Shown: one piece after another, positions 7,152 through 14,204 of the stretch
Numbering within the stretch: the stretch's first letter is position 1
Layout: each line of letters opens with the position of its first letter
From: CALVUP01 sp964422195
Lineage (GTDB): Bacteria > Bacillota_I > Bacilli_A > RF39 > UBA660
DNA: 30,584 bases
Reading direction: 5' to 3'
NCBI GenBank assembly: GCA_964422195.1
Contig: CAYRAF010000010.1
Location: 1-30,584, forward strand
Position numbers and translations under genes: made by a program
The notes under the pieces: generated by a model
What the model saw: only the letters and a program-made list of their open reading frames with translations
Database searches by the model: none
Told to the model about the DNA's origin: nothing

Positions 7152-8605
7152 ATGTTATTTGCACCTTTATTAACAACTTTTCCTAATGTTTGTTGTAACT
7201 TATAACGAATGTTATCAGGCATTAAAGCTATTTTAGATTGAATTCCTTCCTGAACAATATTATCTAAACTTCTACCGAATATTTCACTTTTCCAAATACT
7301 TTCAGGATTTTCTGAATCTTTCATTAGATAATCTATCAATTCTTTACTTTGAGCTTCACTTCCTATAATTGGTTCAAATGTTGAGTTAATATCTACCCTA
7401 ATCATATGAATAGAAGGTGCGACTGCTTTTAGTTTAATGCCATATCTAGATCCTTGTTTAACAACTTCGGGTTTATCTAATTTCATATCTTTAAGTGCTG
7501 GTGTAGCAACCCCATATCCTGTTTGTTTAACCATTTTTAAAGCATATTTAATTTGATCATATTCTTCTTTCGCTTCATTATAATCTTGAAATAATGATAA
7601 TAGTTCGGCTTTATTAGTAACATCTATTTTGATAATATCTTTTAAAACAGCATCGTATAAACTATTTGGAGAAGTTAATGATATAGTAACTATACCAGTA
7701 GAAGGATCAACATCTGAAAGATAGGCTTTGTCTATAACATCTACATCTTTAAAGGCATCAGTTATAGTATCAATATCTCTTAGTTTATCTATATCATGGA
7801 CACTATCTTTAATAGTTTCTATATATTTCTTTTTAATAGGATTATTAGAGTTTAATATAGCAATCCACTCCGGCATATTTACATCTACTTCTAATACAGG
7901 GAATTCATATAAAGCTTCTCTTAGAATTGTATACATATCCTTTTCGTTCATCTCTTCAACATTCATTGGAAGTACTACTACATCGTGTTCTTCGCTTATG
8001 GATTCTGCTAGTCGTTGAGTTTCTGGCATCATAGGATGTGTAGAGTTTAGTATTACTATATATGGTTTTCCTATTTCTTTAAGTTCATTAATAACTCTGT
8101 TTTCAGCATCAATATAGTCTTTACGGTCAAACTCACCTATAGAACCATCAGTGGTCATAACAATACCAATTGTTGAATGCTCTTTAATAACTTTTTCAGT
8201 ACCAATTTCAGCAGCTTCTACAAAAGGTATTTCTTCATCATACCAAGGTGTTTTTACCATTCTAGGACCATTTTCATCTTCAGCACCTTTAGCATTATCA
8301 ATTACATATCCCACACAATCAATTAATCTAATATTAGCATCAAAATCATCAATATGTATTTTAGCTGCATTATTAGGAACAAATTTTGGCTCTGTTGTCA
8401 TTATAGTTTTTCCTTGAGCACTTTGAGGAATTTCATCTAAACATCTTTTTCTTTCGTATTCATCTTCAATATTAGGAACAATTAATGTTTCTACCATTCT
8501 TTTTATAAAAGTACTTTTCCCACATCTAACAGATCCAACAACTCCTAAATAAATATCTCCCTTTGTTCTTAAAGCAATATTTTTAATAATTTCATTTTTT
8601 TACAT
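7133..8605 (-). CDS. spoIVA: Stage IV sporulation protein A (spore coat morphogenetic ATPase), with TAA at codon 2
   Basis: SpoIVA polymerises on the forespore surface with ATP hydrolysis to form the coat basement layer. The frame encodes about 488 aa, close to the 492 of Bacillus SpoIVA, and matches it throughout: GDIYLGVVGSV followed by the P-loop CGKST (about 25 residues upstream of the first in-frame internal ATG at 8497), AGKTIMTTEPKFVPN-like, EDENGPRM, EHSTIGIVMTTDGSIG, LREALYEFPVLEV, ALKMVKQTGYG and the C-terminal KAVAPSIHMI and IFGRSL blocks. The oddity is at the 5' end. The ATG with the right ribosome-site spacing (8605-8603) is followed at once by TAA (8602-8600) and then by the intact coding frame in a run of seven A. 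Starting at 8497 would delete the P-loop. The Thr of the Bacillus P-loop (RTGKS) is Cys here. Confidence 0.88.
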
Positions 8606-8639
8606 CTACTCACTTACCTTTTCTTATGTTTTCATATTA

Positions 8640-8667
8640 ATATTATGTTAATTAAAGTGAAATATGA
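8640..8667 (-). promoter_or_regulatory. Sigma-E-like promoter of spoIVA
   Basis: On the - strand TCATATT (8667-8661) matches the mother-cell sigma-E -35 consensus (kmATATT) fully. A 13-nt spacer follows, then CATAATAT (8647-8640), which matches 6 of 8 positions of CATACAmT. It would start transcription near 8633, about 28 nt before the apparent ATG. In Bacillus spoIVA is sigma-E controlled. Confidence 0.6.
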
Positions 8668-8682
8668 AAATATTAGTATTTT

Positions 8683-8922
8683 TTATACCATTTTATCAAT
8701 ATCTTTAGGTACATTATCATTTAAAATAGTATTTACTATTTTTTTTCTTTTTTCCTCACTAACTTCTTTACCAGTAATTCTACTAATATTATCTATTAGA
8801 TTATTAAGTACATTTTTATCTTTCATATTACTATTTTGTAAATCATTTGCAAGAGACATTATAGTATCTTTATCCACATTAGTTTTATTCTCTATCTTTT
8901 TAAATAATGAATCTCTAAACAT
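8683..8922 (-). CDS. spoVIF: Stage VI sporulation protein F
   Basis: Small 79-aa protein matching the SpoVIF (YjcC) family, a late mother-cell factor needed for coat assembly and full spore resistance in Bacillus. The recognisable pattern runs FKKIENKTNV, then DTIMSLANDLQN, then NVLNNLIDNISRITGKEVS, and ends with VNTILNDNVP, the same order and spacing as in the family, with the usual length. It is soluble and mostly helical. ATG is preceded by AGGAGG, but that site is the 3' arm of a hairpin (8926-8958), so translation may depend on where the transcript starts. It lies 77 nt upstream of spoIVA, which has its own promoter. Identification is from memory of the family and is fairly firm. Confidence 0.8.
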   Translation of the reverse strand: MFRDSLFKKIENKTNVDKDTIMSLANDLQNSNMKDKNVLNNLIDNISRITGKEVSEEKRKKIVNTILNDNVPKDIDKMV

Positions 8923-8958
8923 AAAAAACCTCCTACTTTAAATATATGTAAGAGGTTT
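8923..8958 (-). terminator. Hairpin with U-tract that also holds the spoVIF ribosome site
   Basis: On the - strand aaacctcttac (8958-8948) pairs with gtaggaggttt (8936-8926), 11 pairs with one G-T wobble, followed by T residues and then the spoVIF ATG. It can end the der transcript and, if read through, would mask the GGAGG of spoVIF. Confidence 0.6.
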
Positions 8959-8967
8959 ATTTATGTT
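8940..8967 (-). promoter_or_regulatory. Possible sigma-K-like promoter of spoVIF
   Basis: On the - strand AACA (8967-8964), 15 nt, CATATATTT (8948-8940) resembles the loose sigma-K pattern mACm-N15/16-CATAnnnTa. Transcription from here would start inside the hairpin and drop its 5' arm. Chance matches are easy in such AT-rich DNA. Confidence 0.3.
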
Positions 8968-9163
8968 AATAATTATTAATTCCTAATTCTTTTTCAAGTT
9001 TTTCTTTTTTCTTCATGAATTCTTGATTCTTTTTGACATAATATTCAGAAGATATCATCTTTTTTTCATAATTTTGTTGTAACATTGTCATTGCCTTTTT
9101 TAAATGCTCTAATTCTTGTTGTTTTGTTTCTTTATTACCACCGAATATATTAAACTTAATCAT
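8966..9163 (-). CDS. Hypothetical 65-aa charged helical protein
   Basis: A 65-aa protein starting at ATG 9163, chosen because AGGAGTG lies at good distance; longer in-frame starts would overlap der. It begins IKFNIFGGN and then is almost entirely charged, predicted helical, ending in a Lys/Glu-rich coiled-coil-like segment (residues 20-62). The stretch YEKKMISSEYYVKKNQEF is loosely reminiscent of SHOCT-type short helical domains, but I would not assign it. It follows der by a single base and is therefore translationally linked to it. The hairpin ahead of spoVIF ends the transcript. Function unknown. Confidence 0.7.
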   Translation of the reverse strand: MIKFNIFGGNKETKQQELEHLKKAMTMLQQNYEKKMISSEYYVKKNQEFMKKKEKLEKELGINNY

Positions 9164-9164
9164 T

Positions 9165-10469
9165 TTATTCACTCCTATTCTTAAATTGTAATTCAATTGG
9201 ACTTCCTTCAAAGTCAAAATTTTCTCTTATCTTATTTTCTAAATATCTTTCATATGAGAAATGTATTAAGCCTTTATCATTGACATGAAAAGTAAATTTT
9301 GGAGGTTTAATACCTGATTGATTAACAAAATATATCTTTAATCTTTTGCCTTTATATGAAGGAGCTGGATTTAATTGATAAGCATCTCTGATAACTTCAT
9401 TTAAGACACTTGTCTTTATTTCTCTTTTAATATTTTCACTCACTTTTTTTACTTCAGGCATTACTGTATGAATTCTTTTTTTAGTTTTAGCTGATGTAAA
9501 TACAATAGGAGCATATCTTAAAAATTGAAATTCATTTCTTATTAGTTTTCTATATTCATTCATATTAGGATTATCAATAGTATCCCATTTATTAACAACA
9601 ATAATTAGTCCTTTTCCTTTTTCTAAGGCATATCCTGCGATATGCTTATCGTGTTCAATAATACCTTCATCAGCATTTACTACTAGAAGGCATATATCAC
9701 TATTATCAATAGCTTTTAATGAACGAAGCAAACTGTATTTTTCTATTGTCTCAAATACCTTACCTTTTTTTCTAAGCCCTGCGGTATCTATAATTACATA
9801 TTCTTCCTTTTCATAAGTAAAAACTGTATCTATAGAATCGCGTGTAGTACCCGCAACTGAACTAACTATACTTCTTTCTTCATTTATTAAAGCATTAAGT
9901 AAACTACTTTTACCTACATTAGGTCTTCCTATTAAAGAAAACTTTACTCTTGTATCTTCTTTTTCTTGAGTATTTTCTTTAAAACTTTTACAAGCACTAT
10001 CTAATAGTTCAACAAATCCTATATTATGAAGTCCACTAACAGGAATATATTCATCAAATCCTAGCTCATAAAAATCATATATATTTTCCATTCTTTGAGG
10101 ATTATCTAATTTATTTATAGCTACTATTACTTTTTTTTGACTTTTTCTAAGCATATCCCTAACTTCGTAATCATTTTGAGTTAGTCCTTCAAGACCATCT
10201 ACTACAAAGATAACAACATCAGCCTCATCAATAGCTATTTCTACTTGTATTTTAATTTCGTCATTAAAAATTTCCTTTGATACATCTATACCACCTGTAT
10301 CTATTACATTAAATTTATAGTTCTTATACTTAGCTTCACTATATATTCTATCTCTAGTTACTCCTGGTGTATCTTCAATTATAGATTTTTGTTTGCCTAC
10401 AATCTTATTAAATATAGTACTTTTACCTACATTAGGTCTTCCTACTAAAGCAATTGTTGGGATCTTCAT
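9165..10469 (-). CDS. der: Ribosome biogenesis GTPase Der (EngA)
   Basis: Der is a double-GTPase that binds the 50S precursor and is essential in most bacteria. The 434-aa length matches Bacillus Der (436). The first G domain has GRPNVGKS at residues 10-17, DTPGVTRD, DTGGI and NKLD; the second has GRPNVGKS near 180, AGTTRDS, DTAGLRKKG and NKWD. The C-terminal 100 residues form the KH-like domain (LKIYFVNQSGIKPPKFTF near 390). AGAGGTGAT precedes ATG at an ideal distance. It has its own sigma-A promoter and is followed by a 65-aa gene. Der, spoIVA and HU also lie close together in Bacillus, so the neighbourhood is ancestral. Confidence 0.97.
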   Translation of the reverse strand: MKIPTIALVGRPNVGKSTIFNKIVGKQKSIIEDTPGVTRDRIYSEAKYKNYKFNVIDTGGIDVSKEIFNDEIKIQVEIAIDEADVVIFVVDGLEGLTQNDYEVRDMLRKSQKKVIVAINKLDNPQRMENIYDFYELGFDEYIPVSGLHNIGFVELLDSACKSFKENTQEKEDTRVKFSLIGRPNVGKSSLLNALINEERSIVSSVAGTTRDSIDTVFTYEKEEYVIIDTAGLRKKGKVFETIEKYSLLRSLKAIDNSDICLLVVNADEGIIEHDKHIAGYALEKGKGLIIVVNKWDTIDNPNMNEYRKLIRNEFQFLRYAPIVFTSAKTKKRIHTVMPEVKKVSENIKREIKTSVLNEVIRDAYQLNPAPSYKGKRLKIYFVNQSGIKPPKFTFHVNDKGLIHFSYERYLENKIRENFDFEGSPIELQFKNRSE

Positions 10470-10492
10470 AGTATCACCTCTTTTCTAGTGGT

Positions 10493-10521
10493 ATTATATC
10501 ATATATTCACATACTAAACAA
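10493..10521 (-). promoter_or_regulatory. Sigma-A promoter of der
   Basis: On the - strand TTGTTT (10521-10516), 17 nt, TATAAT (10498-10493) with a TGA extension. The -35 follows directly on the U-tract of the upstream terminator. Confidence 0.75.
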
Positions 10522-10542
10522 TAAAAACAAACCGAAGTTTGT
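10517..10542 (-). terminator. Terminator of the TPR gene, UUCG tetraloop
   Basis: On the - strand acaaac, loop ttcg, gtttgt, then TTTTAT. The c(uucg)g closing pair is an especially stable tetraloop. It lies immediately after the TPR stop codon. Confidence 0.8.
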
Positions 10543-11421
10543 CTACATCATTTTGTTATTACTATTGCATAAATAACTTTTCTTTAAAGTTAACATTTTA
10601 TTCTTATGCATTTCTGCTTGCGTATTGTTATTATTTTTTAAAGCAATGTTCATTAAAGCTTCTTCATATTGAATTCTTTTTTCAGGAGCTTGATGTGCAC
10701 CCATCTTTTCTAATATATCACTTACTTTTTCATCATCACCAACAGCATTATATAAATATAGTTGTTCTACAACTAAAAGGCCATATCTTTCATGTAACCC
10801 TGTAACTTTATCCATATATTCTATTGCTTTATCATAATCTCCTATACCCCTATATATTCTAGCATACGTATAGTTATTATAATTATCATATTTTTTACAT
10901 TTTTGATCGTTAATTAAGGCATCTAAATAATTAAAAGCTTGAATATAATCTTCATTCTCAATATATAAGTCTATTAAATTAGTATAAGCATCTGTTCTAT
11001 CATCTCTATCATCACAATTTAAAGCATATTTAAAACACTTTTTAGCAATTTCAAATTCATAGGTTTTTGTTTTTAGTTTACCTAAAGCAATTATTGCTTT
11101 ATAATCATTTTCATTTTCTTCAAGCATATTATAAAGAATATGTTCAGCATAAAGATATTCATTAGTACTTGTTAAAAGTTCTACTTTCTTTATTTTTGCT
11201 TTATGTATCAATTTTTTATTATCTGCATTATGGATTATTTCATTTAATAAATGCATTATTTCTTTATTATCTTTTTTTCTATTAAGATCAAGTAAAAATT
11301 TAGCAAATTCATAATATAATTTATAGTTTTGTTTATCAGTATAAGTTGCCTCTCTAAGTATTCTTTCTTTAATTTTATTATTTTTTAATGCTAAAGTATC
11401 TTTTAATTCTTGGTTAGTCAT
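10543..11421 (-). CDS. TPR-repeat protein, unknown role
   Basis: A 292-aa soluble protein made almost wholly of helix-turn-helix repeats of the tetratricopeptide type. Repeat-like signatures include YKAIIALGKLKTKTYEFEIA, AYTNLIDLYIENEDYIQAF and YARIYRGIGDYDKAIEYMDK, covering roughly residues 90-240, with more degenerate repeats on both sides. ATG 11421 is chosen because GGAG lies 8 nt upstream and a consensus promoter sits just before it; a longer start at 11475 would lie inside the promoter. There is no signal peptide, membrane helix or enzymatic domain. Such proteins are protein-interaction scaffolds, but the partner is unknown. It is a single-gene unit with its own promoter and terminator, divergent from the zinc-ribbon membrane gene. 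Confidence 0.8.
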   Translation of the reverse strand: MTNQELKDTLALKNNKIKERILREATYTDKQNYKLYYEFAKFLLDLNRKKDNKEIMHLLNEIIHNADNKKLIHKAKIKKVELLTSTNEYLYAEHILYNMLEENENDYKAIIALGKLKTKTYEFEIAKKCFKYALNCDDRDDRTDAYTNLIDLYIENEDYIQAFNYLDALINDQKCKKYDNYNNYTYARIYRGIGDYDKAIEYMDKVTGLHERYGLLVVEQLYLYNAVGDDEKVSDILEKMGAHQAPEKRIQYEEALMNIALKNNNNTQAEMHKNKMLTLKKSYLCNSNNKMM

Positions 11422-11446
11422 TATACCAACTCCATTTCTGGCACAT

Positions 11447-11475
11447 ATTATAGCATAATCTTTAGAAAATAGCAA
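11447..11475 (-). promoter_or_regulatory. Sigma-A promoter of the TPR gene
   Basis: On the - strand TTGCTA (11475-11470), 17 nt, TATAAT (11452-11447), about 25 nt upstream of the chosen ATG. Confidence 0.7.
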
Positions 11476-11493
11476 TTAATGATAACTTATGCT

Positions 11494-11521
11494 AGGACAA
11501 AATTAAAAAAAATGATATAAT
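11494..11521 (+). promoter_or_regulatory. Extended -10 promoter of the zinc-ribbon membrane gene
   Basis: AGGACA (11494-11499), 16 nt, TATAAT (11516-11521) preceded by TGA. It lies about 25 nt before the ATG and is divergent from the TPR promoter. Confidence 0.6.
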
Positions 11522-11545
11522 TAAAAATAGGAAGGTAGGGTACAT

Positions 11546-12244
11546 ATGAAGTGTAGAAAATGTAAAAAAGAAATAGAAAATTTAAAAATTTGTCCTTATT
11601 GTAAAGCCAAAAATATTAAGGATAGTGTAGTAGATAATACTACTAAAGTGGTAGATGAAGTAGATAATACTATCAAGAATATCAAATTTTTACAAGATCC
11701 TTACAATATAAGTAATGTTTTATTAGTTAGTACATTGGCATACTTACTTATATCTATAATATATAGTTATATAAATAATCAAGGATTATTAGATTTAATT
11801 AGAAATAGTTTCTTCTATATAGCTTTATGCTTATATTTTATATTATTAAAAATTGAATTTGGTAAAAAGCATTTTTCATATATGAATCTTGTTATTGCAG
11901 TTATACTATTAGTTAGTTCTACAATATCTTGTTTTAATATATTAACTAAGCTTAATTTTAAAACAATATTTAGTTTAATGGTATATTTAATTATGACAAT
12001 TTATTTCATAAACTCATTTTTCTATAAATATGTTAAAAAAATAGATATATTCAAAAGAGTAAACAATAAATTAACATTTTATATCTTATCTATAGTATTA
12101 ATCGTTTTATATATTATAATGTTTGTTAAATATTTTAAGGTATTAGCAATTTTAAAATTAATTAACTATGTAGTTGAACTAATAATATTATTATTTTTCT
12201 CAAGATATATATATTTATATAAGCAGTATAAGGAGATGAAATAA
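11546..12244 (+). CDS. Zinc-ribbon membrane protein, 232 aa
   Basis: The N-terminus holds a compact zinc ribbon with two CxxC pairs (C3, C6, C16, C19: CRKC and CPYC), then an Asp/Thr/Val-rich linker, and from about residue 50 onward five or more hydrophobic helices. This topology, a cytosolic zinc ribbon joined to a membrane domain, is common among uncharacterised Firmicutes proteins. The gene shares one base with the next gene (the stop TAA and the following ATG overlap), so the two are translationally coupled. A GGAAGGTAGGG ribosome site precedes it. I cannot name a function; envelope-associated sensing or assembly is possible. No motif for transport or catalysis is visible. Confidence 0.78.
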   Translation: MKCRKCKKEIENLKICPYCKAKNIKDSVVDNTTKVVDEVDNTIKNIKFLQDPYNISNVLLVSTLAYLLISIIYSYINNQGLLDLIRNSFFYIALCLYFILLKIEFGKKHFSYMNLVIAVILLVSSTISCFNILTKLNFKTIFSLMVYLIMTIYFINSFFYKYVKKIDIFKRVNNKLTFYILSIVLIVLYIIMFVKYFKVLAILKLINYVVELIILLFFSRYIYLYKQYKEMK

Positions 12245-12597
12245 TGTTTGAAGAAATTGAAAAAAAAGACAAGAAATTACCAAATATTAAGGAATTAAGT
12301 AAAGAAATAAAAAATGCTAATAATAAATACGGAATGTATCGGATAAGTGCAGCTATCATTTTAATAGTTGGAATAATATTTGGAATAGTTATGGGCAATA
12401 AATATACATCGTGTTCATCAATGTCTAGTATAAGTGAAACTTGTATAGAGGAAACTTTTAATTTTGGCTTGATGATTATCATTGTATTTGCTTCATCAAT
12501 AATAAGTATAGTATTATCAGCTTTAGGAAAGATAATAGAATTACTATCAAGTATTAATGAAAAATTAAGTAAAAACAGTAAAAAATCACAAAAATAA
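12244..12597 (+). CDS. Small membrane protein, 117 aa, coupled to the zinc-ribbon gene
   Basis: A 117-aa protein with two hydrophobic helices (about residues 35-52 and 75-98), a highly charged N-terminus and a Lys/Ser-rich C-terminus. Four segments are visible: a charged head, helix 1, a short loop with two Cys (CSSMSSISETC), and helix 2. AAGGAGATG precedes the ATG, which overlaps the stop of the upstream gene by one base, so both are made from one transcript and probably work in the same membrane assembly. It is not a recognised family. HU follows with its own promoter-like region. Confidence 0.7.
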   Translation: MFEEIEKKDKKLPNIKELSKEIKNANNKYGMYRISAAIILIVGIIFGIVMGNKYTSCSSMSSISETCIEETFNFGLMIIIVFASSIISIVLSALGKIIELLSSINEKLSKNSKKSQK

Positions 12598-12607
12598 GCC
12601 AAAAATA

Positions 12608-12660
12608 TTGATTATCTTTAAAAAATGTGATAATTTATATACATAAGCATAGTGTGCTTA
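12608..12660 (+). promoter_or_regulatory. Probable promoter and leader hairpin of HU
   Basis: TTGATT (12608-12613) is followed by TGATAATTT, giving either GATAAT at a 15-nt spacing or TAATTT at 17 nt. Downstream, taagca (12644-12649) and tgctta (12655-12660) form a small perfect hairpin in the leader, ahead of AGGAGG at 12671-12676. Confidence 0.45.
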
Positions 12661-12682
12661 ATAAACAATAGGAGGTAACGAA

Positions 12683-12955
12683 ATGAAAAAAGTTGAATTA
12701 GTTGAAGCAGTAGCTGCTAAAGCAGGATTAACAAAAGCTGATGCTACAAGAGCTATCGATGCAACATTCGAAGCTATTACAGGAGCACTTAAAGGTGGAG
12801 ATAAAGTTCCAGTTGCTGGATTTGGTACATTTGCAACTTCAAAAAGAGCTGCAAGAGATGGACGTAATCCTCAAACTGGTGCAGTTGTAAGAATTCCTGC
12901 AAGAACTGCTGTTACATTCAAAGCTGGATCTGCTTTAAAAGACGCAGTTAACTAG
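12683..12955 (+). CDS. hup: DNA-binding protein HU
   Basis: HU is the abundant nucleoid protein that bends DNA without strong sequence preference. The 90-aa length and sequence are typical: the helical dimer domain (KVELVEAVAAKAG, ATRAIDATFEAI), the GDKVPVAGFGTF turn, and the DNA-binding arm with RDGRNPQTG and the IPARTAVTFKAG strand. A strong AGGAGG site lies 6 nt before ATG. Its codons are richer in GC than those of the neighbours, as expected for a highly expressed gene. A strong terminator follows. In Bacillus hbs lies next to spoIVA; here a TPR gene and two membrane genes separate the two. Confidence 0.97.
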   Translation: MKKVELVEAVAAKAGLTKADATRAIDATFEAITGALKGGDKVPVAGFGTFATSKRAARDGRNPQTGAVVRIPARTAVTFKAGSALKDAVN

Positions 12956-12970
12956 TTATATAATAATTTA

Positions 12971-12995
12971 AAGAACACTTAGGTGTTCTTTTTTT
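12971..12995 (+). terminator. Terminator of HU
   Basis: aagaacac, loop ttag, gtgttctt, followed by seven T: a perfect 8-bp stem 15 nt after the stop codon. Confidence 0.9.
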
Positions 12996-13028
12996 ATGAC
13001 AAATAATGCCTAGTAGAGTTCTTTTTAA

Positions 13029-13057
13029 TTGTTTATATTCAGTAATTATATTATAAT
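13029..13057 (+). promoter_or_regulatory. Sigma-A promoter of cca
   Basis: TTGTTT (13029-13034), 17 nt, TATAAT (13052-13057), followed by GGTGAT and the GTG start. Confidence 0.75.
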
Positions 13058-13074
13058 TAAGTTGGTGATATAGG

Positions 13075-14175
13075 GTGTTAAAAAAAGCTAAAAAAGTATT
13101 AAATGAGTTAAATAAATATGGTTATGAAGCCTATATAGTAGGAGGTTTTGTAAGAGATTATTTACTTAAGAAAAAAAGCTATGATATAGATATATGCACT
13201 AATGCCAAACCCATGGAAATAAAAGAAATATTTAAAGATGCTTGTTTACCTTCAGAGGATTATGGTTCTGTTGTTATTATGATTTCTGGAATTAGATTTG
13301 AGATAACAACATATAGAAAAGAAATATCATATATAGATAATAGAAAACCAGAAGAAATAGAATATATAAATGATTTAAAAGAAGATATTTTAAGAAGAGA
13401 TTTTACTATTAATAGTATCTGTATGGATAAAAACGAAAATATTATAGATATACTTAATGGTAGAGAAGATTTAAATAAAAAAATAATAAATACTATAGGA
13501 GATAGTTATGCTAAATTTGAAGAAGATAGTTTGAGAATTCTTAGAGCTATTAGATTTGCTACTATCTTAGATTTTGAATTATCTAGTGATGTAAAATATG
13601 CTATTAAAAGGTGTAAGCATTTATTAAAAAAATTATCCTTCCAAAGAAAAAAACAAGAATTAGATAAAATATTTATATCTAACAATATTGATAGAGGAAT
13701 TAAATTATTAAAAGAATTAGAAGTTGATAAAGAGTTAGATATTGATATAACTAAATTAAATGATAGGGGAAATTGTAATGATTTGCTTGGTATATGGGCA
13801 CTTTTAGATGTAGAAGATGTATATCCATTTACTTCTAATGAAAAAGAGCTTATTAGTGATATAAAATCTTTATTAGATGAGGGTATAATTAATAATGCAA
13901 CTTTATATAAATATGATTTATATCCAAATATAGTAGTTGCTAGTATATTAAACAAAGATAAAAGGCAAGTAACTAAAATGTATAATAAATTGCCTATTAG
14001 GAGTAGAAAAGATATTTGTATTGACGCTAATACTATATGTAAAGTATTAAATAAAGAACCTGGCAGTTATTTAAAAGAAATATTTAAAGATATAGAAATT
14101 AAAATTCTTAATAATGAACTTAAAAACAAGAAGTCTATGGTTTTAAAATATATTGTTAAGAAATATAATAAATGA
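13075..14175 (+). CDS. cca: CCA tRNA nucleotidyltransferase
   Basis: Class II nucleotidyltransferase that adds or repairs the 3'-CCA end of tRNAs without a template. The 366-aa protein shows, in order, GGFVRD (nucleotide-binding loop), YDIDI (two metal-binding aspartates), ITTYRKE, ILRRDFTINS, the EDSLRILRAIRFA motif and the SFQRKKQEL helix that binds CCA-end precursors. It begins at GTG with GGTGAT about 5 nt upstream. It is somewhat shorter than Bacillus Cca, mainly at the C-terminus. It ends in TGA, the only TGA stop in this window; that TGA is also part of the extended -10 of the next promoter. It is followed by dnaD and nth. Confidence 0.93.
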   Translation: MLKKAKKVLNELNKYGYEAYIVGGFVRDYLLKKKSYDIDICTNAKPMEIKEIFKDACLPSEDYGSVVIMISGIRFEITTYRKEISYIDNRKPEEIEYINDLKEDILRRDFTINSICMDKNENIIDILNGREDLNKKIINTIGDSYAKFEEDSLRILRAIRFATILDFELSSDVKYAIKRCKHLLKKLSFQRKKQELDKIFISNNIDRGIKLLKELEVDKELDIDITKLNDRGNCNDLLGIWALLDVEDVYPFTSNEKELISDIKSLLDEGIINNATLYKYDLYPNIVVASILNKDKRQVTKMYNKLPIRSRKDICIDANTICKVLNKEPGSYLKEIFKDIEIKILNNELKNKKSMVLKYIVKKYNK

Positions 14176-14181
14176 TATAAT
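14153..14181 (+). promoter_or_regulatory. Sigma-A extended -10 promoter of dnaD, overlapping the cca stop
   Basis: TTGTTA (14153-14158), 17 nt, TATAAT (14176-14181), preceded directly by TGA (14173-14175), which is also the cca stop codon. The start point would be near 14188, just before the AAGGTGA ribosome site. Confidence 0.7.
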
Positions 14182-14204
14182 AATTAATCAAGAAGGTGAC
14201 TGTT

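Noticed and set aside
7728..8018. Open frame of 96 aa opposite spoIVA
   Set aside because: Antisense shadow of spoIVA; Ser/Thr/Ile-rich with no expression signals.
7133..8497. spoIVA starting at internal ATG 8497
   Set aside because: It would remove the P-loop and first 34 conserved residues that are clearly encoded upstream in the same frame.
8645..8941. Open frame of 98 aa on the + strand opposite spoVIF
   Set aside because: Shadow of spoVIF and its hairpin; the Leu/Ile/Phe-rich sequence reflects AT-rich antisense coding, not a membrane protein.
10539..10805. Open frame of 88 aa opposite the TPR gene
   Set aside because: Begins in the TPR terminator and lies antisense to the real gene, without a ribosome site.
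12162..12602. 146-aa antisense frame opposite the small membrane gene
   Set aside because: The + strand pair has ribosome sites and stop/start coupling; the antisense frame has neither.
13506..13955. 149-aa antisense frame in cca
   Set aside because: cca motifs on the + strand are unambiguous; the antisense frame is a shadow.
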